Below are positions 19,301 through 26,114 of a DNA stretch of 64,000 bases, in pieces (within the stretch, counting starts at the first letter, position 1; each line of letters starts with the position of its first letter). The stretch is from JALONH01 sp046329235 (GTDB lineage: Bacteria; Bacteroidota; Bacteroidia; Cytophagales; Cytophagaceae): contig JAXLVA010000001.1 of NCBI GenBank assembly GCA_046329235.1, positions 3,100,001 through 3,164,000 of the forward strand, given 5' to 3'. The notes under the pieces were generated by a model that was not told the origin of the DNA, did not search any database, and saw only the letters and a program-made list of their open reading frames with translations. Both the position numbers and the translations under genes were made by a program.

Positions 19301-19955
19301 ATTTGTAGTTACCGTAAAGACTCCATGTACAAATCCTTTAGCGGTGAATGTGGCTGCTGCTGTTGCTACCAATGAGCCAATAGTACGCGATACAGCACGA
19401 ACTACCATATCGGGTTGTTTGTTGCCATTAGATATTATTTCATTTACAGGTCAGTTAGTAGAAGGTAATAAAGCTAAATTGAATTGGTTGGCATTAGAAG
19501 TTGAATCAGGTACTAAATATGAATTACAGTATTCTACTGATGCAAAAACATTTTCAACGATTTATACTACTGCTGCAACAACTAATGTATTAAGTCAACA
19601 GTATGAATTTGTACATGCCATACCTGCTACTTATAATTACTATCGTATAAAATACACAGAACCTTCCGGGCTGGTAAATTATACTAAAGTGATTCAAGTG
19701 AGTACGATGGCTGTAGGACAAATCAGAATAAGTCCGAATCCTACCAGTGGCAAGATTACGATCTATGTGCCTACTACAGCATCGGAGTGGGTGAGCTTGA
19801 AAGTGTATGATGTGACGGGTAAAATAATTGAAGATGAAAATGTATTAGTTAGTTCCGGAAGTATTGATTACATCATGCCGGAAACAAGCGGTGCATACAT
19901 GGTAGTGATTACTACGGAAGATGCTAATACAGTGACTAGAGTGATAGTGGAGTGA
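16386..19955 (+). CDS. Second secreted GH8 glycoside hydrolase with DUF11 repeats and T9SS type A sorting domain
   Basis: This 1189-residue paralogue of the preceding gene has a signal peptide ending near VSAQ. Its GH8 domain has VEGDAYNLLAAAYM (putative acid Glu109) and SAADGDVDLALALLMA (Asp185). Shared landmarks with its neighbour are SGNPNFPFPQFLGY after the signal, EYPNR..MERNCVDILTQ and LVEEWDGYTWRR. DUF11-type repeats begin near residues 533 and 671. It lacks the lectin-like insertion of the first protein. The C-terminus (ISPNPTSGKITIYV ... NTVTRVIVE) is a type A T9SS sorting domain. The 21-bp gap and the strong terminator after it show a two-gene operon made by tandem duplication. Substrate is not predictable from sequence alone. 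Confidence 0.9.
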   Translation: MLLIKKYIIACLTCLMLFSFGIVSAQVPPNINSGNPNFPFPQFLGYPGGTNTLAQKNPIGVPHAEMEQRMRDAYTILCNNMMYNGNTVAGVRYIQPNTVAPISHCTCVEGDAYNLLAAAYMGDKTTFDGYFMWMHDRQFQKTQRYIDGVVNSPGYNYSPGISGAGSFGNSTNVYGGALGGNSAADGDVDLALALLMAWKQWGEWSGITPPAPYTGGQISYKAEAIKYIRTMVDTLPYAPSLPIKKYISGVIGFDGYMKSGDTWNETSTWAMLGQPGYTVLPERTGGDQNYVDYHAPAYFRDFADMLQAEGQPAWSINQYRRGDASSDWVMGQAYAQGYIPWIGRYQVTGTTVNFATFISGGEDFRYGWRTILNYLWHGAPAYTWNPTTHQPVAGTNTYNLQMAQRFAQFLKNPQNAPYNNTCFNAAASIPGLTIGGPSNIRWEYAMNGTAGGSFSLPMPFGPASPSAVVANDWDLMAQLFRQCVIVFDDQGNGGAQRYLTATPQYFHEWFRLLGMLVLTGNFQSPMAVIPKANLKIYKSVNKTFAYVGDTITYTVSYRNYGKPNATNVVIKDTLDAGYAYIAGSSTKAVSLTGNILTWNIGAVPGMTGGIVANTIDSLKFKVVVLPTAPSRICNTASITENGTFHWKSNEYPNRITEVMERNCVDILTQKPLSIKKTVDKTAADPGDDLEYTIVVKNKPTPFLNGGRSGVYVSGATDGVSASQSSLLLKYRITHGAHEPLINYKNYRVSYYMFQTPIPTWGLTTTIAEGTADPVTYVNTYPTLTQQSLVPGANWNHRFIITFPNRLATTTYRLTDNRGDRSKIHQGALEPLRLVNQIYAGWVNFNASDDWSAEPGITAADGAAYFPITNDWTDPLNLNIPVNKILPDQCGTIATTVKKQLVEEWDGYTWRRVYGDAPVSGRELTNIVVQDFLPPEVTFKNYLAGYPTGTLSGGKITFPTIPLLLTGDSVVYKFVVTVKTPCTNPLAVNVAAAVATNEPIVRDTARTTISGCLLPLDIISFTGQLVEGNKAKLNWLALEVESGTKYELQYSTDAKTFSTIYTTAATTNVLSQQYEFVHAIPATYNYYRIKYTEPSGLVNYTKVIQVSTMAVGQIRISPNPTSGKITIYVPTTASEWVSLKVYDVTGKIIEDENVLVSSGSIDYIMPETSGAYMVVITTEDANTVTRVIVE

Positions 19956-19970
19956 TAGAAGAAAAACTGA

Positions 19971-20003
19971 ATAAATAAAAGGGGTTACGCCCCTTTTATT
20001 TAT
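19971..20003 (+). terminator. Intrinsic terminator of the GH8 operon
   Basis: A perfect 14-bp stem (ATAAATAAAAGGGG / CCCCTTTTATTTAT) with a 5-nt TTACG loop lies 15 bp after the second GH8 stop codon. The T-rich descending arm provides the U-tract. Confidence 0.85.
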
Positions 20004-20070
20004 CGTTTATAATATGTTTTAAGCATAGAAGTCCCGTTGTTATGTGTTTCTGACTTCACAGGAAACTTTC

Positions 20071-20095
20071 TACATTACTTTCTTCACTAACCATT
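20071..20095 (-). pseudogene. Remnant of the 3' end of a FAD-dependent reductase gene
   Basis: Twenty-three bases here match the last codons of the reductase gene at 34038-35177 with one mismatch. Read on the minus strand they give KWLVKKVM followed by a stop, against NWLVKKVM-stop in the larger copy. Homology ends abruptly at 20095. A second fragment is at 27960-28012, so the two tails bracket the toxin-like island in the same orientation. Confidence 0.6.
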
Positions 20096-20144
20096 TCCTC
20101 ACATGTTGGTGCCTACCTTCTTTTTCCTGAGCATCGCAGTTTCC

Positions 20145-20168
20145 GCTGTTGTGCCATCGGCCAACAGC
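20145..20168 (-). repeat. Inverted, diverged copy of the island hairpin
   Basis: Arms GCTGTTG and CAACAGC enclose a 10-nt loop. The flanking sequence on the minus strand matches the hairpin repeat of the island (arms GTTGTTG / CAACAAC, also a 10-nt loop). Both arms carry the matching change, so pairing is kept. Confidence 0.6.
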
Positions 20169-20246
20169 CCACTATAGTTAAAGTGTATTAATATGTTTTC
20201 TCCTCTGTTGGCGTTCCCCATTTCTAACCAATACAGCACATCCTCC

Positions 20247-20263
20247 GCTATTGTGCCAACAGC
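20247..20263 (-). repeat. Second inverted, diverged hairpin copy
   Basis: Arms GCTATTG and CAACAGC lie around a 3-nt loop. Read as minus-strand RNA, the single mismatch becomes a G-U wobble. Flanking TCCGC and CC match the 20145 copy and the island repeat in reverse orientation. Confidence 0.5.
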
Positions 20264-20376
20264 CAAGTGATATGAGATGTTAGAAAGCAGAGTATAAGAG
20301 TTAACATTTTTCTTATTTCACTATTTTATTAGACAAATATAAATTTGGTATATTGACACGCGGTTATGGTTAGTGC

Positions 20377-20414
20377 AGTGGGTTGTTGGTCGTTGACACA
20401 ACAACGGAAACGGT
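20377..20414 (+). repeat. Left part of the island hairpin repeat, split by the insertion sequence
   Basis: This segment carries the GTTGTTG (20382-20388) and CAACAAC (20399-20405) arms followed by GGAAACGGT. It is the same as the repeat at 23373, 24898 and 26216. The repeat continues at 21884 on the other side of the IS, so it was intact before insertion. Confidence 0.85.
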
Positions 20415-20476
20415 TGTCACGTCCTGAAAAAAGTTTACATATTTATCAAATATACTAGAATAGCTTTACAGTGTTA

Positions 20477-21415
20477 TCAATTATCCTGAAATAGCTTGTC
20501 ATTTGTATTTTTCTTATAATAACTTTTCCACTTTCTTTTAGCCTTAATACTAGTTGAATGAACAATGGAGGGTGTTAAGTATTCTATACTCAAATGTGGT
20601 CTTTCGTTATTATATTTATTTACAGATTGCTCCAAAGCATCTTTGGCTTCTTCTAAAGTATTTACCTTATAGTCTGCTAGGTATTCATTTTTTAGTATTC
20701 CATTTACTCTTTCTGCAATCGCATTGTCTCTAGGATCACTATCTTCAGTCATACTAATTAAAATATTATTATCCTGTAATAGCTTTACATATTGACTAGA
20801 ACAATACTGTATTCCTCTGTCTGAGTGATGAATGAGCTGGCTTGCCTGACCTCTCAAAAGGTCAGGCAAAGCTAGCTCAAGGGCTTTAATACTTTCAGAC
20901 GTTTCTAGGGTGTCTGATACATTGTATCCGACAATTTTATGCGAATAGGCATCCGTTATAAGACTAATGTATAAATGTTTAGATTGTACTTTCCAGTATG
21001 TTATATCACTCACTACGATATGTTGAGGTTTCTCTGGTATGATATCCTTAACCAAGTTTGACCATTTATAAAACTTATGGTAACTCATGGTGGTTTGTAT
21101 TCCTCTGCGTCTTCTCTTGATAAGTAAATCCTCTCTTCTTAATAAATCAAAGAAAGAATCTCTACCTATTTTTAGATGATTATTTACAAAGAACGGTTGT
21201 AGCATATGGTACAGCTTTCTAGTGCCTATTCTTTTATGAGCCAGACGAACTTCTTTCACAGCATCAACTATCAGTTTAGACTGTAATTGGTGTTCTTCAT
21301 ATAACTTGCAATATTGATAATATGCCTGTCTACTGATACCAAATAATCTGCAAATACTCGACAGACTTTTCTCAGGGTACTTGCTTCGTAGTTCTTCTAT
21401 TATTTGGTATTGGAC
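20477..21415 (-). CDS. IS3-family transposase OrfB (DDE integrase domain)
   Basis: OrfB carries the catalytic rve domain: VVSDITYW holds the first Asp, LIHHSDRGIQYCSSQY the second, and DNAIAERVNGILKNEY the Glu. The HTH_21 region (RLAHKRIGTRKLYHML) precedes it. The frame is open upstream through GISRQAYYQYC to the frameshift site, in frame -1 relative to OrfA; there is no good start of its own except a GTG at 21257-21259. It is therefore expected to be made as an OrfAB fusion. The stop is TGA at 20477-20479, about 60 bp inside the left inverted repeat. All catalytic residues are present. Confidence 0.93.
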   Translation of the reverse strand, partial: VQYQIIEELRSKYPEKSLSSICRLFGISRQAYYQYCKLYEEHQLQSKLIVDAVKEVRLAHKRIGTRKLYHMLQPFFVNNHLKIGRDSFFDLLRREDLLIKRRRRGIQTTMSYHKFYKWSNLVKDIIPEKPQHIVVSDITYWKVQSKHLYISLITDAYSHKIVGYNVSDTLETSESIKALELALPDLLRGQASQLIHHSDRGIQYCSSQYVKLLQDNNILISMTEDSDPRDNAIAERVNGILKNEYLADYKVNTLEEAKDALEQSVNKYNNERPHLSIEYLTPSIVHSTSIKAKRKWKSYYKKNTNDKLFQDN

Positions 21416-21843
21416 TTTTTTCGGATAGGAAGTTTTAACTCTTGTTCGGCTATTTCTATTACTCTTAAATAGGCTTCTGCTTTAAGCTTAGCTTCTTCAA
21501 GTTCTTTTTTAAGTCGCTTTACTTCTTCAGATGAGTTATCTTCGATATTATCCGCTAGTTGATTCATTGGTAAGGGTGGACTTTTAGCGATCCCAAAATT
21601 TTCTAATCCAATTTCGATGGTATCGTATTGAACTCTAATATCGCTTTTATTTTCCCTATATCCATACCTCTCTAGCCAATGAAATAGACTTGAATGACTA
21701 GGAATACCGTATTTTATACATAATTCTTTCATCCCTCCTTTACCGGCCATAAATTCCCTACATACATGATGCTTGAACTCAGTGCTGTAATTGTACTTTT
21801 GTACGACTACTACTTGCTTGTCTTTCTTTTCTCTTTGTCCCAT
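21400..21843 (-). CDS. IS3-family transposase OrfA (helix-turn-helix protein)
   Basis: The 147-residue OrfA has a helix-turn-helix of the transposase-8 / IS3 type (YSTEFKHHVCREFMAGKGGMKELCIKYGIPSHSSLFHWLERYG). A leucine-zipper-like coiled coil follows near the end (EEVKRLKKELEEAKLKAEAYLRVIEIAEQEL). It binds the IS ends and is the N-terminal part of the OrfAB transposase. Translation ends at TAA 21400-21402, shortly after the A6G slippery heptamer. The ATG at 21841-21843 lies 40 bp inside the right inverted repeat. Confidence 0.92.
   Translation of the reverse strand: MGQREKKDKQVVVVQKYNYSTEFKHHVCREFMAGKGGMKELCIKYGIPSHSSLFHWLERYGYRENKSDIRVQYDTIEIGLENFGIAKSPPLPMNQLADNIEDNSSEEVKRLKKELEEAKLKAEAYLRVIEIAEQELKLPIRKKSNTK
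21415..21421 (-). promoter_or_regulatory. Programmed -1 frameshift site (AAAAAAG)
   Basis: On the minus strand the OrfA codons CGA AAA AAG contain the A-AAA-AAG heptamer used by many IS3 elements. A slip of -1 moves the ribosome into the OrfB frame, which begins VQYQIIEELRSKY. Coordinates were fitted to the two reading frames. Confidence 0.75.
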
Positions 21844-21883
21844 TTTGTTTACTTTTAGTGTAAACCTATTTCAGGACGAGACA

Positions 21884-21981
21884 GGTAGAGATAAAGAAAT
21901 AGAAGATATGCACCAACATGGGAGAAAACGGAAACGGTAGAGACAAAGAAATAGAATATATTTACCAACACGGGAGAAAAG
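21884..21981 (+). repeat. Right part of the split repeat plus a tandem half copy
   Basis: The first 46 bp (GGTAGAGATAAAG ... GGGAGAAAAC) complete the repeat begun at 20377. A second copy of its last 50 bp follows directly (GGAAACGGTAGAGACAAAG ... CGGGAGAAAAG). The same tandem doubling is present upstream of 23460, in front of the same toxin type. Confidence 0.75.
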
Positions 21982-22459
21982 TATAAGTGGATTAGGCTTT
22001 TTATTTGAAAAATTTATAATAGATGAGTTAACTCTAGCATGGTCAACAGGGAATTTTACTGTGTTTTCCACTTCAGTTGGATCGGCATTAAGTGCATATC
22101 GAAATTCCGGATATGAATTAGTTGTTCAAGCAAAGCTGGAAATAGACGGAAGATATCCGGAACCGGATATACTATTAGTGAAAAAAATTAATAATCAAGG
22201 TGATATTTCTTTATCTACCTCAGATGTTATTTACATAGACATTAAATTGATGACAAGTACTACCTTCTCCGATGCACAAAATGTGATTGTAAATAAAGTT
22301 ACAGCAACTACTACGGCATTAGCCAAGGTTTATCAGTTAGATGATAATGTAACAACATTAATTGGATCATTAAGAAGTCAAAATATTAGTATCAAAGAAG
22401 TATATAAGCTTTGTATTGATCCGCAACTAAACCTTGTACTAGTTAAATATAAACCATAA
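21941..22459 (+). CDS. Orphan toxin-like ORF, type 1, copy A (possible PD-(D/E)XK nuclease)
   Basis: The frame is open from just after a TAG at 21938-21940 and gives 172 residues, but no ATG occurs at its 5' end; the first usual alternative start is GTG at 22061 (VFSTSVGSALSAY). The segment before it, SGLGFLFEKFIIDELTLAWSTG, continues the homology between copies and looks like the true beginning of the domain. The core reads EPDILLVKKINN ... DVIYIDIKLMTSTTFSD. An Asp, then Asp-x-Lys in a strand, is compatible with a PD-(D/E)XK nuclease, but this is inference. A partner ORF starts 5 bp after the stop. Lack of start and promoter suggests a donor cassette for a full-length polymorphic toxin elsewhere. 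Confidence 0.6.
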   Translation, partial: RQRNRIYLPTREKSISGLGFLFEKFIIDELTLAWSTGNFTVFSTSVGSALSAYRNSGYELVVQAKLEIDGRYPEPDILLVKKINNQGDISLSTSDVIYIDIKLMTSTTFSDAQNVIVNKVTATTTALAKVYQLDDNVTTLIGSLRSQNISIKEVYKLCIDPQLNLVLVKYKP

Positions 22460-22464
22460 GCAAA

Positions 22465-23214
22465 ATGTGGAAGTTTAGTGAAGAATATAATAATAGTATG
22501 GATACTTTATTGAAAAGTTATAGTTATTCTAAATTTCCAATGGAGCAATTTATGTATCAAAATACTAAAGTGAATTATTATGATATAATTAGTACATCTA
22601 CATCTAATGTTAAATTTGGAAAATTTAAACAATCATCATCTTTATCAATTGATAGATATATAATTATCATAGAGGACATTTATCAAGACTTAAAAGCTCC
22701 ATATCATCTTTTAGATAATCCATTAATAGGTACAATGAGAATTTGGTTACATCCTCTTGTAAATAATGACTTCCGAAGAAAACATCATGCGATTAAACAA
22801 GAAGTTTATGAATTTTCAGCATCTAAACGTGGTTTAGAAAATTATATAGAATTTATCAAAGATGCCTACGAGAATTATTTATTCCCTGAGATAGACAAAT
22901 ATAACGATTTGAAAGTGATAGATGGAATTATTAATGCTAATGTTAAATGGGACACTAATAATCTTCTAAACATGCCATACCCAAATCATAGATATCAGAG
23001 ATTAATTATAGCAAAATTATGTAATAACAGCTTATATGAGGAGATATATCTTAATCAAATTCAAAGTTGGGAAAACTGGTTTGAAACAGGGGAATCGTAT
23101 TTAACTGCATCAGAGGAACAACAAATGCAATGGAGAAAAAATTATGAGGCTTATGCTATTTTATATCAAAGATTAAAAGATGTAGCTCCATTACAAGATA
23201 CTAGGTTGTACTAA
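22465..23214 (+). CDS. Putative immunity protein, type 1, copy A
   Basis: The 249-residue protein (MWKFSEEYNNSMDTLLKSY) has no signal peptide or membrane helix and is rich in aromatic and charged residues. It starts 5 bp after the type 1 toxin-like ORF, the usual toxin-immunity order. Three versions exist in the window, at 22465, 23986 and 26327. Copies A and B differ mainly in residues 30-65 and are nearly identical towards the C-terminus. I do not recognise a named family. An immunity role is inferred from position, duplication with the toxin and cytoplasmic character. Confidence 0.65.
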   Translation: MWKFSEEYNNSMDTLLKSYSYSKFPMEQFMYQNTKVNYYDIISTSTSNVKFGKFKQSSSLSIDRYIIIIEDIYQDLKAPYHLLDNPLIGTMRIWLHPLVNNDFRRKHHAIKQEVYEFSASKRGLENYIEFIKDAYENYLFPEIDKYNDLKVIDGIINANVKWDTNNLLNMPYPNHRYQRLIIAKLCNNSLYEEIYLNQIQSWENWFETGESYLTASEEQQMQWRKNYEAYAILYQRLKDVAPLQDTRLY

Positions 23215-23258
23215 AGTTCTATTGTATAGAAATCTAATGCAAGGAACTTCCCCTCTTT

Positions 23259-23459
23259 GGCGCAAGTTTGCAACTTGTGCCTATTAAATCTGACGGTCTG
23301 AGACCGGAATAAGAAGGATAGAATAGTTAAAGAAATAAAAAGAATAAAGAATAGAAAGAAGAAACCTAGTGGGTTGTTGGTCGTTGACACAACAACGGAA
23401 ACGGTAGAGATAAAGAAATAGAATATATTTACCAACATGGGAGAAAACGGAAACGGTAG
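23259..23459 (+). repeat. Composite intermodule repeat, copy 1
   Basis: Three dyads occur in order. H1 has arms GGCGCAAGTT / AACTTGTGCC at 23259-23281, H2 is CGGTCT-g-AGACCG at 23294-23306, and H3 has arms GTTGTTG / CAACAAC at 23373-23396. Between H2 and H3 lies a purine-rich stretch of AAAGAATAAAGAATAG type. After H3 comes GGAAACGGTAGAGATAAAGAAATAG and its tandem half copy, leading straight into the next toxin-like frame. The same order is found at 24784 and, with H1 reduced, at about 26115. Confidence 0.85.
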
Positions 23460-23978
23460 AGACAAAGAAATAGAATATATTTACCAACACGGGAGAAAAG
23501 TATAAGTGGATTAGGCTTTTTATTTGAAAAATTTATAATAGATGAGTTAACTCTAGCATGGTCAACAGGGAATTTTACTGTGTTTTCCACTTCAGTTGGA
23601 TCGGCATTAAGTGCATATCGAAATTCCGGATATGAATTAGTTGTTCAAGCAAAGCTGGAAATAGACGGAAGATATCCGGAACCGGATATACTATTAGTGA
23701 AAAAAATTAATAATCAAGGTGATATTTCTTTATCTACCACAGATGTTATTTACATAGACATTAAATTGATGACAAGTACTACCTTCTCCGATGCACAGAA
23801 TGTTATTGTAAATAAAGTAACAGCAACTACTACGGCTGCAGTGAAGGTATATGAGTTAGATGATAATGTATCGACATTGATCAAAAGTTTAGAATCCATT
23901 AATATAAATATTAAAGAAGTTTATAAACTTTGTATTGATCCGGAATTAAATCTTGTACTAGTTAAATATAAACCATAA
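23460..23978 (+). CDS. Orphan toxin-like ORF, type 1, copy B
   Basis: This is a near-identical copy of the ORF at 21941. It is likewise open only from after the TAG at 23457-23459, with GTG at 23580 the first plausible start. The first 80 codons after GTG are almost the same, including EPDILLVKK and VIYIDIKLMTSTTFSDAQN. The C-terminal third differs (AAVKVYELDDNVSTLIKSLESININIKEVYKLCIDPELNLVLVKYKP). Divergence limited to one end points to recombination between modules or to diversification. The partner gene starts 7 bp downstream. As in copy A, nothing suggests it is translated independently. Confidence 0.6.
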   Translation, partial: RQRNRIYLPTREKSISGLGFLFEKFIIDELTLAWSTGNFTVFSTSVGSALSAYRNSGYELVVQAKLEIDGRYPEPDILLVKKINNQGDISLSTTDVIYIDIKLMTSTTFSDAQNVIVNKVTATTTAAVKVYELDDNVSTLIKSLESININIKEVYKLCIDPELNLVLVKYKP

Positions 23979-23985
23979 GTAAAAA

Positions 23986-24732
23986 ATGTGGAAGTTTAGT
24001 GAAGAATATAATAATAGTATGGATACTTTATTAAAAAGTTATGGTTATTCTAAATTTCCAATGGAGCAATTTATGTATCAAAATATCAAAATGAATAATT
24101 ATGATATAATAAATATTGCAACATCGAATGTCAAGTTTGGAAAGTTTAAAAAATCTAATCTTAATATTGGAAGATACATCAAAATAATAGAAGACATTTA
24201 TCAAGATTTAAAAGCTCCATATCATCTTTTAGATAATCCATTAATAGGGACAATAAGAATTTGGTTACATCCTCTTGTAAATAATGACTTCCGAAGAAAA
24301 CATCATGCGATTAGTCAAGATGGGTATGAATTTTCAGCATCTAAACGTGGTTTAGAAAATTATATAGAATATATCAAAGATGCCTACGAGAATTATTTAT
24401 TCCCTGAGATAGACAAATATAACGATTTGAAAGTGATAGATGGAATTATTAATGCTAATGTTAAATGGGACACTAATAATCTTCTAAACATGCCATACCC
24501 AAATCATAGATATCAGAGATTAATTATAGCAAAATTATGTAATAACAGCTTATATGAGGAGATATATCTTAATCAAATTCATAGTTGGGAAAACTGGTTT
24601 GAAACAGGGGAATCGTATTTAACTGCATCAGAGGAACAACAAATGCAATGGAGAAAAAATTATGAGGCTTATACTATTTTATATCAAAGATTAAAAGATG
24701 TACCTCCATTACAAGATACTAGGTTATACTAA
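23986..24732 (+). CDS. Putative immunity protein, type 1, copy B
   Basis: The 248-residue protein is a mosaic of the other two copies. Its first 65 residues (MYQNIKMNNYDIINIATSNVKFGKFKKSN) match copy C at 26327. Its C-terminal half (VKWDTNNLLNMPYPNHRYQRLIIAKLCNNSLYEEIYLNQ) matches copy A at 22465. This pattern is what gene conversion among tandem paralogues would leave. It follows the type 1 copy B toxin-like ORF by 7 bp. Function as an immunity protein is inferred only from pairing. Confidence 0.65.
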   Translation: MWKFSEEYNNSMDTLLKSYGYSKFPMEQFMYQNIKMNNYDIINIATSNVKFGKFKKSNLNIGRYIKIIEDIYQDLKAPYHLLDNPLIGTIRIWLHPLVNNDFRRKHHAISQDGYEFSASKRGLENYIEYIKDAYENYLFPEIDKYNDLKVIDGIINANVKWDTNNLLNMPYPNHRYQRLIIAKLCNNSLYEEIYLNQIHSWENWFETGESYLTASEEQQMQWRKNYEAYTILYQRLKDVPPLQDTRLY

Positions 24733-24783
24733 AAAAAAGCAATATAGTTGATATACAAAATTCGACTGAAAAATTACCTCTCT

Positions 24784-24938
24784 GGCGCAAGTTTGTAACT
24801 TGTGCCTATTTAGTCTGACGGTCTAAGACCGCAATAAGAAGGATAGAATAGTTAAAGAAATAAAAAGAATAAAGAATAGAAAGAAGAAACCTAGTGGGTT
24901 GTTGGTCGTTGACACAACAACGGAAACGGTAGAGATAA
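24784..24938 (+). repeat. Composite intermodule repeat, copy 2
   Basis: H1 arms GGCGCAAGTT / AACTTGTGCC lie at 24784-24806. H2 is CGGTCT-a-AGACCG at 24819-24831; the centre base differs from copy 1 while both arms are kept. H3 arms lie at 24898-24921. Unlike copy 1, only one GGAAACGGTAGAG segment follows, and it leads into a different toxin type. Confidence 0.85.
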
Positions 24939-25274
24939 AGAAATAGAATATATTTACCAACATGGGAGATAAATGATGCCGGTACTTATTTTATCGCTGA
25001 TTTTGTTTTGGTTAAACCTAATCGCATAAATGGACAAGATGTTTGGGATGTTATTATAGTAGATACAAAGTTGTCTAGTACCACTAATCTTACGGATAAT
25101 CAAGCGGTAGCGCAGGGTCGGAGTGGTTTTATACTAAAGTCTAGAGTTAATGAACCAAATAATTTAGTGTATGGATCTATGATTGATTTAAATGTCAAAC
25201 CCATTATAAAAACATTAACTTCTTTTGTAATTATATACTCCAATGGAAATGGTGGATATGGAGGTGTGAAATGA
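24939..25274 (+). CDS. Orphan toxin-like ORF, type 2
   Basis: The frame is open after a TAA at 24936-24938 and encodes about 111 residues. There is no ATG near the 5' end; TTG at 25008 is the first alternative start. After the repeat-encoded RNRIYLPTWE come INDAGTYFIADFVLVKPN and DVWDVIIVDTKLSSTTNLTDNQA. The pattern FVLVK ... DVIIVDTKLSSTT parallels ILLVK ... DVIYIDIKLMTSTT of the type 1 ORFs, so the two are probably distant relatives with the same predicted nuclease core, but the rest differs. It ends in TGA overlapping the start of the next gene (ATGA), a tight toxin-immunity coupling. Confidence 0.55.
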   Translation, partial: RNRIYLPTWEINDAGTYFIADFVLVKPNRINGQDVWDVIIVDTKLSSTTNLTDNQAVAQGRSGFILKSRVNEPNNLVYGSMIDLNVKPIIKTLTSFVIIYSNGNGGYGGVK

Positions 25275-26068
25275 TTGAAATTGAAAAATTACCTCCACTA
25301 TGGAATGAAAATATGAGATATTTTTATTCTTGTTTAAATTTACAAGATTATGGATTTGAAATTAATTTAGAAGAATCATATCATTATTTACGTGGGGAAT
25401 TTGTTTTATATAAAAAGACAAAAGAATTTACTCAACAAATACGTATAAAATTTAATCAAGAAGATTTAATCATAGGAAATTTAATTTTTACTATTTCTAT
25501 TAATTCAATAGAAGATTATTTATATTCTCAAGTATTTTTAGAAGCTGAACCATATAAAATGTTTTGTACATTTCATTTTGATTCGTTTTCTATTGAAAAT
25601 GAGCTACGAGAATATCTCTTTAAAGAATCTAAAAGCTTAAGATACACAAATAAGGATGATAAAATACAAATACAGGAAGTAGCAGAATTGTTTAGAAGAA
25701 CCTGTATAAATGAAATTATTCCTTTATTGGACCAATGGAGTAGCTTGAATAAAATCTATAATGAAATACTTTATCCTATTATGATTGAAAAGAAAACTTA
25801 CTTAGGAGAGTCTCATTATTCTGCTTTTATAGGTATGCCTTATAAAGAAATTAAGTTTATTTATATAATGAAAACGATGGGCTATCATAATCTATCCCAA
25901 TTTATTAATAACCATATTTTTGGTATTAAGATAGGTGTATCTTCAATTCGTGGTATTACAGAAGAAAAAAGAAAACTATTGTGGCAAGAAGAAATGGACT
26001 TATTTACTAAACATATCACACGGATAGGAATAGATTATGATTTTAGCCATGTCAAATATGAAGAATAA
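25271..26068 (+). CDS. Putative immunity protein, type 2
   Basis: The 265-residue protein starts MIEIEKLPPLWNENMRYF, its ATG overlapping the stop of the type 2 toxin-like ORF by 4 bp, indicating translational coupling. It is soluble, strongly AT-coded and unrelated in obvious sequence to the type 1 immunity-like proteins, although size and order are the same. No family is recognised. Its role as the cognate antidote is inferred from overlap and context alone. A hairpin follows 15 bp after the stop and may terminate transcription. Confidence 0.6.
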   Translation: MIEIEKLPPLWNENMRYFYSCLNLQDYGFEINLEESYHYLRGEFVLYKKTKEFTQQIRIKFNQEDLIIGNLIFTISINSIEDYLYSQVFLEAEPYKMFCTFHFDSFSIENELREYLFKESKSLRYTNKDDKIQIQEVAELFRRTCINEIIPLLDQWSSLNKIYNEILYPIMIEKKTYLGESHYSAFIGMPYKEIKFIYIMKTMGYHNLSQFINNHIFGIKIGVSSIRGITEEKRKLLWQEEMDLFTKHITRIGIDYDFSHVKYEE

Positions 26069-26083
26069 AAATATATAATCCCT

Positions 26084-26108
26084 CGCCTTGGTTGGTGTTC
26101 CCAAGGCG
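26084..26108 (+). repeat. Hairpin after the type 2 immunity-like gene
   Basis: Perfect 8-bp arms CGCCTTGG and CCAAGGCG enclose a 9-nt loop. There is no T-tract, so it is not a canonical terminator. It occupies the place where H1 begins in the other intermodule repeats. Confidence 0.6.
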
Positions 26109-26114
26109 CTCTCT

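Larger units (their letters stand above)
20415..21883 (-). mobile_element. Complete IS3-family insertion sequence, 1469 bp
   Basis: The element has near-perfect terminal inverted repeats: the left end reads TGTCACGTCCTGAAAAAAGT, the right end in reverse complement TGTCTCGTCCTGAAATAGGT, with the TG...CA termini typical of IS3. It is flanked by a direct GGT target duplication (20412-20414 and 21884-21886). Removing the IS and one GGT restores the local repeat exactly, so the insertion is clean and probably recent. It encodes OrfA and OrfB on the minus strand with a programmed frameshift signal and appears intact. Confidence 0.93.

Noticed and set aside
23211..23490. Minus-strand hydrophobic ORFs (starting MLVNIFYFF) across the composite repeats, also at 26000-26281
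   Set aside because: They recur only because the repeat recurs, overlap the hairpins and the ends of partner genes, and consist of the reverse complement of the purine-rich repeat; no independent coding evidence.
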